Positions 1 through 6,294 of a DNA stretch of 19,227 nt are shown here, piece after piece. A program made the position numbers and the translations under genes. Within the stretch, counting starts at the first letter, position 1. Every line of letters starts with the position of its first letter. Below the pieces are notes generated by a model. That model was not told the origin of the DNA and did not search any database. It saw only the letters and a list, made by a program, of their open reading frames with translations. Origin of the DNA: Candidatus Zixiibacteriota bacterium (GTDB lineage Bacteria > Zixibacteria > MSB-5A5 > GN15 > PGXB01); contig JAAERC010000134.1 of the NCBI GenBank assembly GCA_024230695.1, positions 1 through 19,227 on the forward strand, given 5' to 3'.

Positions 1-232
1 CGCCTGAAGTTGTATGATTGACTAATCCAAAATCCACACCGATAACTTTCGTGTTTCGTCCATATAACAGATTTAGACGAACCCCGGTAATACCATCTGT
101 TTCAGGGAATATTTGAATCGGATTGAATAATGACAGCTGAACGGGTTTATGCTGAGCCATAACAGGCGTTACCGATAAAATAAGTAATACCAATAAAACA
201 GTTCCCAACAAGACTCGAAATAAATTAGGCAT
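1..232 (-). CDS. Secreted surface protein, LA_2272-like, N-terminal part
   Basis: The gene runs off the left edge; only the first 77 residues are visible. It starts with ATG at 232 and has a strong GGAGG ribosome site at about 240-245. The first 26 residues form a clear signal peptide (MPNLFRVLLGTVLLVLLILS, then an Ala at the cleavage site before Gln-His-Lys). The mature start reads PVQLSLFNPIQIFPETDG, followed by GVRLNLLYGRN and GVDFGLVN. That pattern matches my memory of the LA_2272-type surface-repeat family, in which short beta-strand units with LSL, LRLNLLYG and GLDLGL motifs repeat. The protein is exported, probably to the outer membrane or cell surface. Its role is unknown. The family call rests only on these motifs and would need the rest of the gene. 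Confidence 0.65.
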   Translation of the reverse strand, partial: MPNLFRVLLGTVLLVLLILSVTPVMAQHKPVQLSLFNPIQIFPETDGITGVRLNLLYGRNTKVIGVDFGLVNHTTSG

Positions 233-374
233 TTTTTGTCCTCCTGATTTTATTCACATATGGATTATTGATTTAAAACAATAAAAAATAAGTTTATATT
301 TATTGCAAGCGAAAACTAATGATCTAAAGATAATAGAAAGAATATTGGGTAAGTCTAAAAGTTCAATAAAGGCT

Positions 375-1829
375 TTATATGATCGTTTTTTTCAATCCTG
401 CAGTTGCCTTTAACATCTCCTGCCGATTCTTTTCAAAACCCGGTTTACCAGCCAGAGAAAACATCGCCTGTTTATATGCCTCTACCCCCGGTTGAATAAA
501 TGGATTATGACCAGCAAGATAACCAGAGATAGCTACTGATCGTTCCATCATATAATAGAATTGTCCCAGATTAAAGGCATTACGGCGCGGAATATTAATA
601 GTCATATTCGGAACCCCGCCAACAAAATGCGCATAGGCTGGCCCATCAATCACAAGCTGATTTATACCATTCATACTCGTCCCTGAATCAGGCAGGTAAT
701 TCAAACCATCAGCGTCAACATTATCAACTGGAATCGGCATGTCTCGATTACATTCATTCAGACGCAAAAATGTCTCAATCAAATTGCGTTCACCATCCTG
801 AACCATCTGTCCATTGGCATGAAGCTTCTCAGAGTACATCGATGGCGAGACCCACATCCCGAATCCATTATGCCCCTCACTCTCGGGGAAGATCTGTTCC
901 ATCCAACGGGTCAGCTGGTAGATCGCCGCAGAATTTGTCGCTACCACTTCTATCTTTTTTCCTTTTTGAAAAGCCAGATGCCGCACTGCCGCATGAACCA
1001 TCGCCGGATTTTTCCAAAAATCTTCATTGTTGGTCCGTTCCTTCATATGACAAAAACCTGCCACAAATTCATAAATATCAATCCCGGCCATAGCTAATCC
1101 AACAAGGCCAACATCGGTTAATATTGAAAATCGACCACCGACATTATCAGGTACAATAAACGATTGATAACCTTTTTGTTCGGTCAATCCACGAAGTGCA
1201 CCTTTGTTTTTATCGGTTGTGGCAATAATCAATTCTGTTGCTTCATCGCCAAACCGTTCTTCTAGTATACTCCGCATAATCCGAAACGCAATAGCCGTTT
1301 CAGTCGTAGTCCCTGATTTGGAGATAACATTGACCCCTATCCTTTTTCCTTTGAGCATATCGAGAGTATCATTGAGATAATCGGGATCAGTGTTCTGCCC
1401 CAGAAAGTAGATTTCGGGGACACTATTTCTTTTATCTTTTGATAATTGGTTTTGGTAAGTATGCGAAAGCGCTTTTACGGTCGCCTCAATCCCAAGATAC
1501 GACCCACCGATCCCAAGCGAAACAAAGGCGTCAATTTTATTAGCCAATTCTGATGTCACCTCACAAACATTATCAAGATGTTCGGCAGTTATCTCATCGG
1601 GAAGTGTCTGCCATCCAAGCATCGGCGTTTCACCATCTTTACAATCACCCTTGCCGGCTTTTAGAAGCTGTAATTTTTCAACAACAGTCGGGGCAAATTG
1701 CTCTATCTCATCAATTGTTAGAAACGATTCCGATCCATTTGGATTTACTATATATGTAATATCAAGATCGATTCGATTTTTCTTTATAAATACTTCATTG
1801 ATTTTATTTACAGATAAAACTGCCGGCAT
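375..1829 (-). CDS. pgi: Glucose-6-phosphate isomerase
   Basis: Cytosolic enzyme of glycolysis and gluconeogenesis interconverting glucose-6-phosphate and fructose-6-phosphate. The 484-residue protein carries the family landmarks: LGIGGSYLG (about 105-113), KSGTTTE for sugar-phosphate binding (about 171-177), the first family signature VGGRFSILTDVG (about 230-241), and the second signature GYLAGHNPFIQPGVEAYK (about 436-453) with the conserved QPGVE. Its length is between the short Firmicutes-type and the long E. coli-type enzymes. I chose the ATG at 1829 rather than the upstream one at 1856 because GGGGAG (1836-1841) lies 6 bases before it and no ribosome site precedes 1856. It stands alone as a monocistronic gene and appears intact. 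Confidence 0.96.
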   Translation of the reverse strand: MPAVLSVNKINEVFIKKNRIDLDITYIVNPNGSESFLTIDEIEQFAPTVVEKLQLLKAGKGDCKDGETPMLGWQTLPDEITAEHLDNVCEVTSELANKIDAFVSLGIGGSYLGIEATVKALSHTYQNQLSKDKRNSVPEIYFLGQNTDPDYLNDTLDMLKGKRIGVNVISKSGTTTETAIAFRIMRSILEERFGDEATELIIATTDKNKGALRGLTEQKGYQSFIVPDNVGGRFSILTDVGLVGLAMAGIDIYEFVAGFCHMKERTNNEDFWKNPAMVHAAVRHLAFQKGKKIEVVATNSAAIYQLTRWMEQIFPESEGHNGFGMWVSPSMYSEKLHANGQMVQDGERNLIETFLRLNECNRDMPIPVDNVDADGLNYLPDSGTSMNGINQLVIDGPAYAHFVGGVPNMTINIPRRNAFNLGQFYYMMERSVAISGYLAGHNPFIQPGVEAYKQAMFSLAGKPGFEKNRQEMLKATAGLKKTII

Positions 1830-1856
1830 AATTATCTCCCCAATTTTATATTTCAA

Positions 1857-2285
1857 TTAGCAATATACTAAGTGTGCCATATATAGAGCCCATTATTATA
1901 TTGTCGTCAACTGACCAACATAATTCAGCAGTGCAAAATTAGCACTAAATTAATAAGTATTCAACATAAATTAAATTGTGTAAGGTGCATGAAATAAGCA
2001 TTGAATTTCACTTATCGAGACGATCTAAAATAAAGCCAAAAGTCACAAGGTGACCAAACATTTTGTACAAATAAAAAGCGGGTTTGATTATTCAATGGCC
2101 AGAACTTTTCGGTTTGAATTTATTCTATAATAAAATAGGCGACCCCAATATCACTCTCCCAAAACTTTGATTGTATTCATGTTTGAGATACTAATTCATT
2201 ATGCTCAGATCAACGGAAGTCGTAGGAGGATAATCAATTATGAGTGATTAGAATTCAAGATGATCGTATATGCGACTATCTCTGG
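1857..2285. other. Spacer between pgi and the oxidoreductase gene
   Basis: About 430 AT-rich bases without a supportable gene. It contains the possible pgi promoter. It also has one plus-strand AGGAGG followed 10 bases later by ATG (2240), but the frame closes after three codons. I see no strong hairpin with a T-run and no RNA gene. Confidence 0.6.
1882..1910 (-). promoter_or_regulatory. Possible promoter of pgi
   Basis: On the minus strand TTGACG (1905-1910) is followed after 17 bases by TCTATA (1882-1887), about 50 bases before the pgi start. The -35 box is good but the -10 box is weak, with an alternative TATATA slightly downstream at wider spacing. This is a plausible sigma-70-type promoter; sigma consensus in this phylum is assumed. 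Confidence 0.3.
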
Positions 2286-3251
2286 TCAGATTGTGATTAC
2301 TACCTTACCTCTTGTGTGGCCTTCTTCGACATATCGAATCGCCTGAGGAGTCTCACTCAAGGAGTACTTTCTGTCTATGACAGGCACAACTTTACCGGCT
2401 TCTAAGAGCTCCTTCATGAAAACCATGTCTGCCTGATTAATGTTGGCCATGAATGAAACAACTCTTTTGCCCTTCATCTTCGCAATAAGAGGATTAAAGA
2501 TCAGCGATTTAAGAGCACTGACAGTCGAGGAGGAACCGCCCACTCCGACATAGGTGCCAGTTGTTTTTAGTGCTTGCAGTGGCTTACCTATTGAATAAAA
2601 AGCGGCGTTGTCAATAATCAGGTCGTATTGCTTCCCGTTTAACCAGAAATCATCTTTTGTATAATCGATCACGTTGTCTGCGCCTATCGACTGAATCATT
2701 TCGACATTCTTCTCACTGCACACACCGGTTACATTCGCTCCTAATGCCTTGGCGATCTGCACAGCAAATGTTCCTACACCACCCGAGGAACCGTTTATCA
2801 ATACATTTTGTCCAGATTGCAGTCCTCCATGATTTCGAAGAGCTTGCAGTGCAGTCAGCCCTGCGACCGGCACGGTCGCCGCCTGTTCAAAAGTCAGATT
2901 TGCCGGTTTGTGTGCCGTCGTATTTTCACTAAGACATACATATTCTGCAAATCCTCCCATACCTGAGCCAAAGACTTCGTCACCCACTTTGAATTGAGTC
3001 ACATTTTTTCCAATATCCTCAACCCGGCCGGCCATGTCAGCCCCAAGTATCTGGTGTTTCGGTTTCAAAAGTCCAAAACCCATTAGGCGTAATAAGAATG
3101 GCTTACCGCGTAGAACATGCCGGTCAAACGGGTTGACCGCCGTTGCCTGCACTCTCACAAGTACTTGATTGTCCGTTGGAGTCGGTTTGTCAATTTCCCG
3201 TAGTTGAAGTATATTTGGCGATCCGTATTTGGTGCGAACGATAGCTTTCAT
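2286..3251 (-). CDS. Zinc-independent MDR oxidoreductase (quinone reductase-like)
   Basis: Medium-chain dehydrogenase/reductase of the quinone-oxidoreductase branch, about 321 residues, probably reducing quinones, enones or aldehydes with NADPH in the cytosol. The N-terminal GroES-like domain begins MKAIVRTKYGSP and includes AVNPFDRHVLRG and GADMAGRVEDIG. It lacks the cysteine clusters of zinc alcohol dehydrogenases. The Rossmann part has NGSSGGVGTFAVQIAK (about 153-168) and GADNVIDYTKDDF; the C-terminal GKVVITI is typical of the family. I prefer the ATG at 3251, with GGGA 8 bases upstream, over an in-frame TTG at 3263. The substrate cannot be told from the sequence. The next gene upstream on this strand is a membrane protein starting at 3900; the 55-base gap could allow co-transcription. 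Confidence 0.9.
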   Translation of the reverse strand: MKAIVRTKYGSPNILQLREIDKPTPTDNQVLVRVQATAVNPFDRHVLRGKPFLLRLMGFGLLKPKHQILGADMAGRVEDIGKNVTQFKVGDEVFGSGMGGFAEYVCLSENTTAHKPANLTFEQAATVPVAGLTALQALRNHGGLQSGQNVLINGSSGGVGTFAVQIAKALGANVTGVCSEKNVEMIQSIGADNVIDYTKDDFWLNGKQYDLIIDNAAFYSIGKPLQALKTTGTYVGVGGSSSTVSALKSLIFNPLIAKMKGKRVVSFMANINQADMVFMKELLEAGKVVPVIDRKYSLSETPQAIRYVEEGHTRGKVVITI

Positions 3252-3306
3252 ATTAAATCCCAATATTTTTTATATACGATGATAGCGATTCTTAGTTTTC
3301 CTCATC

Positions 3307-3900
3307 CTAAATATTTTTTTTGATATTGTCCTTGTTAGGTGATAATAAAGGGATAACTTTTTTTATAACAAATATTATCCCAGTTCTAACATATAGATAA
3401 AGCACAACTCCTATTAATGCAAATATGGCACCCACTCCTGTGGGAAGAACTGCTCCAAATGTAAATGTCATACCAATGACAAATCCCAAGAAACATTCTG
3501 CTCGATAAACTGGAAAGAACAGGGCCAATAGAAAAAGCCCATACATCATATAACCTAAAAGATTGGAATAACCAAGAGTGAAAAACAGAGAAAGTAGTAT
3601 TCCAAACGATAAGGCAAAGAGAAACCCGTAAATATATTCTATTGGTAATTTTAGTGAGCTTGACTTATTATCATTATTACGAATTAGTCTATTTTGCATA
3701 CGATAAGCTAAAAATAATGTAAGTAGGGGAAGTAATAGACCTCCCCACCAATTAGAAATTGCAGGCAAATCTTGCTGGTGTAGTATATGGTGGCTTGGCA
3801 CACCACCATGATAATGGTTCCATATTAATAGTGACCATATGCCAACTGTTACTATTCCTGTAAAATATAAACTTCCTTTAAAAAACTTATTTTTGGTCAT
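3307..3900 (-). CDS. Polytopic inner-membrane protein of unknown function
   Basis: The 197-residue protein has roughly five or six hydrophobic segments. The first (about 10-27) leads into a WNHYHGGVPSHHIL motif with several His residues, then DLPAISNWWGGLLLPLL. Further spans lie around 90-115, 118-133, 138-160 and 163-182, followed by a Lys-rich cytosolic tail. The HGGVPSHHxL and DLPxISNWWG block looks familiar from uncharacterised Bacteroidetes-like membrane proteins, but I cannot name a family. An AGGA-like site precedes the ATG at 3900. The His-rich loop could bind a metal or heme, which is only a guess. It lies 55 bases before the oxidoreductase gene on the same strand. Confidence 0.8.
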   Translation of the reverse strand: MTKNKFFKGSLYFTGIVTVGIWSLLIWNHYHGGVPSHHILHQQDLPAISNWWGGLLLPLLTLFLAYRMQNRLIRNNDNKSSSLKLPIEYIYGFLFALSFGILLSLFFTLGYSNLLGYMMYGLFLLALFFPVYRAECFLGFVIGMTFTFGAVLPTGVGAIFALIGVVLYLYVRTGIIFVIKKVIPLLSPNKDNIKKNI

Positions 3901-4054
3901 TATAATTTGATCCTAAGCGGTTCGTTTTTATTGTATTTATAATTTTTCTTGATTTATTTTTCCATATATACCAAGTTTACGAAGTTCCCATCTAAATGTT
4001 TCATGATTAAGCGCGTCCAGTTTTTTGGACTTCAGGGTCGCCGGGTGGCTCATA

Positions 4055-4068
4055 GGCTTGCCGAAGGC
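4055..4068 (+). repeat. Direct repeat copy 1, GGCTTGCCGAAGGC
   Basis: This 14-base sequence recurs exactly at 4166-4179, 111 bases away. Each copy is followed by an AAGCGG...TGGGA motif at a different distance, so the pair looks like a dispersed intergenic unit and not a simple tandem duplication. Confidence 0.7.
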
Positions 4069-4165
4069 TAAAAAGTAACAACGTGACCCTTCGTTTCAAG
4101 ACGCTCTATAAGCGGCGTAACTGGGATCTGTAACTGACTTTTTGAATTGAGATAATTTAAATTAG

Positions 4166-4179
4166 GGCTTGCCGAAGGC
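4166..4179 (+). repeat. Direct repeat copy 2, GGCTTGCCGAAGGC
   Basis: Exact second copy of the 14-base sequence at 4055-4068. It lies just before the 3' end of the methyltransferase gene and 16 bases before an AAGCGG...TGGGA motif. Confidence 0.7.
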
Positions 4180-4199
4180 AGAAACATATTTAATAAGCG

Positions 4200-4223
4200 G
4201 GGTACTTGGGACGTATATAGAAC
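4200..4223 (+). repeat. Left copy of imperfect repeat flanking the methyltransferase
   Basis: GGGTA..T.GGA.GTATAT.GAAC pattern; 19 of 24 bases match the copy at 5073-5096 without gaps. Both copies are followed within 7-10 bases by GACATT. They bracket the methyltransferase gene in direct orientation. Confidence 0.5.
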
Positions 4224-4241
4224 TTTAATAGACATTTAAAT

Positions 4242-4970
4242 TCAAATTGAACTAAGTTTTCTAAAATTATTGGCAATATTTCTGCAATATCGATTTTCTA
4301 TTTCGATACCAATATATTTTCTATTTAATTCAATTGCAGCTTGAAGGGTTGGTCCGCATCCCGCAAATGGATCCAGTATAATATCATCAGCATTTGAATG
4401 AAGTTTAATAAAATATTTCATTAATTCAACAGGTTTGGGGGTTGGATGAGCACTGGATTTTGGGATAACCTTTCTTTCGTGAACAATATTTGATTTATTC
4501 TTTCCGCCGTTCCACTTACATTTATTGCCCGTCTTTTTTCCAATAAGAATGAAATCGTATATATGTCTATAATGGGAACCCAATCCTATGATTTGCTTAT
4601 CCCATACAACCGTACTCTTATATTCAAGATGTTCTTGCATTATTTGAATCCAAATTGGGAATAGAGGTTTCCTGCCGCCACTGAAACAAAAGACACAACA
4701 ACAGCCGCCGGGTTTTAATATTCTGGCAGATTTTATTATAAATTGTTCAAAAATATCAATTGCATCTACTCTGGAATCATTTTTAATTTTGTTTCTTCTC
4801 GAATTTGTGAAATTTATTCCATATGGAGGATCCGTTAGAATAAAATCAATAGAATTATTAGGCATTTTCCCCAAAATGTTTAAACAATCCCCTTTATATA
4901 GCAAGCCATTATTATCCAGATAAAAAGGAGGTGTTTGAATATTAAGAATCATGTTGCATGGAAAATTCAT
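4242..4970 (-). CDS. Orphan beta-class DNA adenine methyltransferase
   Basis: A 242-residue site-specific DNA methyltransferase. The catalytic motif IV is DPPY at about 47-50, which favours N6-adenine over N4-cytosine methylation. The SAM-binding motif I is at the C-terminus, DPFAGCGPT (about 200-208) followed by IGIEIENRYC. The order motif IV, target-recognition segment, motif I is that of the beta class. A conserved HPTPKPVELMKYFI block lies between them. The start ATG at 4970 has GAGG (4977-4980) 6 bases upstream. No restriction endonuclease or second subunit lies beside it, so it is an orphan enzyme, perhaps protecting or regulating a mobile element. It sits just outside the left att repeat of the island and is bracketed by its own imperfect repeats. 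It is visibly AT-richer than pgi, consistent with transfer. Confidence 0.92.
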   Translation of the reverse strand: MNFPCNMILNIQTPPFYLDNNGLLYKGDCLNILGKMPNNSIDFILTDPPYGINFTNSRRNKIKNDSRVDAIDIFEQFIIKSARILKPGGCCCVFCFSGGRKPLFPIWIQIMQEHLEYKSTVVWDKQIIGLGSHYRHIYDFILIGKKTGNKCKWNGGKNKSNIVHERKVIPKSSAHPTPKPVELMKYFIKLHSNADDIILDPFAGCGPTLQAAIELNRKYIGIEIENRYCRNIANNFRKLSSI

Positions 4971-5072
4971 TTATTACCTCGCGTTTTATTTAAACGAGTG
5001 TAATATATCAACACCTATTTGATAGTTTTTTTGATTATAAACTCATCTATTGATGGATGGAAATCTTTAGTA

Positions 5073-5096
5073 GGGTATCTAGGATGTATATCGAAC
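5073..5096 (+). repeat. Right copy of imperfect repeat flanking the methyltransferase
   Basis: Pairs with 4200-4223 (19 of 24 positions identical). It ends 32 bases before the left att repeat of the island. Confidence 0.5.
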
Positions 5097-5127
5097 CGTG
5101 TAGGGGGACATTAACTTAACAATAATA

Positions 5128-5147
5128 AAGCGGAGAGGCTGGGATTC
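5128..5147 (+). repeat. Distal att repeat of the island (displaced tRNA-Ser 3' end)
   Basis: The sequence aagcggagaggctgggattc is an exact 20-base copy of 18118-18137, which is the 3' end of tRNA-Ser plus three bases. No tRNA body is attached here, so this is the far attachment site left by integration. The flanking AATAATA is also shared, with a one-base offset. Confidence 0.85.
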
Positions 5148-5388
5148 TCCACACTATAATTTTATAACACTATGCATAACAGTTAATTATGACTTAAATC
5201 AAAGAATTCCAATAATTTAGGTTTTGTGTTTGTTTTTGTCTGTTTGTGTCTAGTTTTATGTTTTTTGGCCAATGGTGGACACAAGTTGGGCACAGACCGC
5301 AGAAATAATTCTATATAATTCAATATTTACGGATTTGGTTAAACGGAATAACGACTAACTTGGATGGAGACAATATTCATAGGCTTTA
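5148..5388. promoter_or_regulatory. Left island end with candidate integrase arm sites
   Basis: No gene is visible. The stretch carries TTTGTGT at 5223-5229 and 5243-5249 (20 bases apart), TTGTGTC at 5244-5250, GACACAA at 5278-5284 and GGCACAG at 5290-5296. The 17 bases at 5277-5293 match 18028-18044 at the integrase end in 13 positions, same orientation. Repeated short motifs at both ends of an element are typical of arm-type integrase sites; the assignment is an inference. Confidence 0.35.
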
Positions 5389-6000
5389 TTACAACTGATC
5401 CCCGAAATGGTCTTTTATGAATTTCTCATAATTAAACGCGGTTATTATTGTAGCTCGTATTGCTAATAGGAACTGAATTCGCATTTCCTTTTCAACATTC
5501 ACTAGTTCTTTATTTAGTGATTCAGCCACTTCCTCTTTATCGTGAAAATAGATTCCATGTAACCAAACATCCAAAGAATCTTGAGGCGTTTTTTTTACTA
5601 CATCCTTTGGAGAAGTGCCAGTCTGTACTCTAACGGAATAACCAGTAAAACCCTTATTTAATGATTTCTTGTAATCTTTATTTAATGCACCTAGTTGTTT
5701 TTTTGGCTCTTCGTCATCTATCTTTTGATATATGACATTATGAAGTCTCATTAAGTTTGCAGGTTCATCATTGAGAATGAGTTTTCTTATTTCTACTAAA
5801 GCAGATAGCAAAAACTCTTCGTTTGGCTCATCAATAGATTCTTCTAATATACCCTCAGTGGAATCCGCTTTTATTTTATGCCCAATTGGAAATTGGCCGC
5901 TTTCTAAAAGTTTCTTATCCCTTAATGAATTTGTAACCCGAAATAAAGCTTCGATTTTCTTTTTTTCCTCGTCACAAAGATTCTGAACTTTTCCTGACAC
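5389..6000 (-). CDS. Unrecognised island protein
   Basis: I do not recognise this 203-residue protein. It has no signal peptide and no membrane span, is rich in Lys and Glu, and looks mostly helical. It has a conserved-looking segment around LLSALVEIRKLILND and PANLMRLHNVIYQKI in the first half, and IRATIITAFNYEKFI near the C-terminus. I chose the GTG at 6000 because AGGAGG (6010-6015) lies 9 bases upstream; the longer reading frame from a TTG at 6018 would overlap that ribosome site. It is the only island gene besides the integrase on the minus strand, and it lies beside the distal att. That is a common place for regulatory, stability or defence genes, but nothing in the sequence decides between these. 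Confidence 0.7.
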   Translation of the reverse strand: MSGKVQNLCDEEKKKIEALFRVTNSLRDKKLLESGQFPIGHKIKADSTEGILEESIDEPNEEFLLSALVEIRKLILNDEPANLMRLHNVIYQKIDDEEPKKQLGALNKDYKKSLNKGFTGYSVRVQTGTSPKDVVKKTPQDSLDVWLHGIYFHDKEEVAESLNKELVNVEKEMRIQFLLAIRATIITAFNYEKFIKDHFGDQL

Positions 6001-6181
6001 TTCTTTATTCCTCCTCAAACCATTGAACTAACTGATTTATAGCCAATATCTATTAAGTGAGAATTGGCTGGATCGTCTATTGTAAATAGATGCTGTTGCT
6101 TAATTAAAAAACGTCCCCCAGGCTATATTAAACAAAATAATATTACAAATTTCCTATAATTTTTTGGTTTTTTATTTTCCA

Positions 6182-6198
6182 GTGTCAGGTTCTGACAC
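6182..6198. promoter_or_regulatory. Perfect palindrome upstream of the cargo promoter
   Basis: GTGTCAG-GTT-CTGACAC, a 7-base perfect inverted repeat with a 3-base centre. It ends 5 bases before the candidate -35 box at 6204. The position suits an activator operator. A REP-like intergenic palindrome is an equally possible reading. Confidence 0.4.
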
Positions 6199-6203
6199 CC
6201 CTG

Positions 6204-6234
6204 TTGAGTATATTAAGTTGATGTAAGGTATAAA
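6204..6234 (+). promoter_or_regulatory. Candidate promoter of the cargo array
   Basis: TTGAGT (6204-6209) and TATAAA (6229-6234) are separated by 19 bases, wider than ideal. It is the best sigma-70-like pair upstream of the large secreted protein, leaving a leader of about 50 bases that contains alternative hairpins. Confidence 0.35.
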
Positions 6235-6253
6235 ACAAATCAGGCCGGTACAC

Positions 6254-6290
6254 GTCATAACTATGACCTTCCCCTCGGTCATAAGGAGGG
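6254..6290 (+). promoter_or_regulatory. Leader with two mutually exclusive hairpins before the ribosome site
   Basis: TATGAC at 6262-6267 can pair with GTCATA at 6254-6259 (2-base loop), or, as TATGACC (6262-6268), with GGTCATA at 6277-6283 (8-base loop). The second hairpin abuts the ribosome site AAGGAGGG (6283-6290), and its loop CCTT could also pair with AAGG. The two folds cannot form together, so they could switch translation of the first cargo gene. Confidence 0.35.
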
Positions 6291-6294
6291 TAAT

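Larger units (their letters stand above)
3901..4241. other. Repeat-rich spacer
   Basis: No gene is supportable here. The stretch contains a small hairpin GTCCA/TGGAC (4015-4019, 4026-4030), two copies of GGCTTGCCGAAGGC (4055-4068 and 4166-4179), and two AAGCGG...TGGGA motifs (4110-4127 and 4195-4211) that resemble the att core found at 5128 and 18118. Confidence 0.6.

Noticed and set aside
770..1097. Plus-strand open frames opposite pgi
   Set aside because: They mirror a strongly supported gene, have no ribosome sites, and their translations show no family motifs.
2224..2251. Good-looking AGGAGG plus ATG on the plus strand
   Set aside because: The frame closes after three codons, no leader-peptide features or downstream plus-strand gene exist for thousands of bases, so chance is more likely.
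4242..4970. A complete restriction-modification system
   Set aside because: No endonuclease, specificity subunit or DNA-cleavage motif lies on either side; only the methyltransferase can be supported.
5128..5147. A second, partial tRNA gene
   Set aside because: Only the 3' 17 bases of tRNA-Ser are present; the anticodon, D and variable arms are missing. It is the displaced att copy, not a decayed tRNA.
6182..6283. A CRISPR or other regularly spaced repeat array in the cargo leader
   Set aside because: The inverted repeats there differ in sequence and occur once or twice; no regular repeat-spacer pattern exists in the window.
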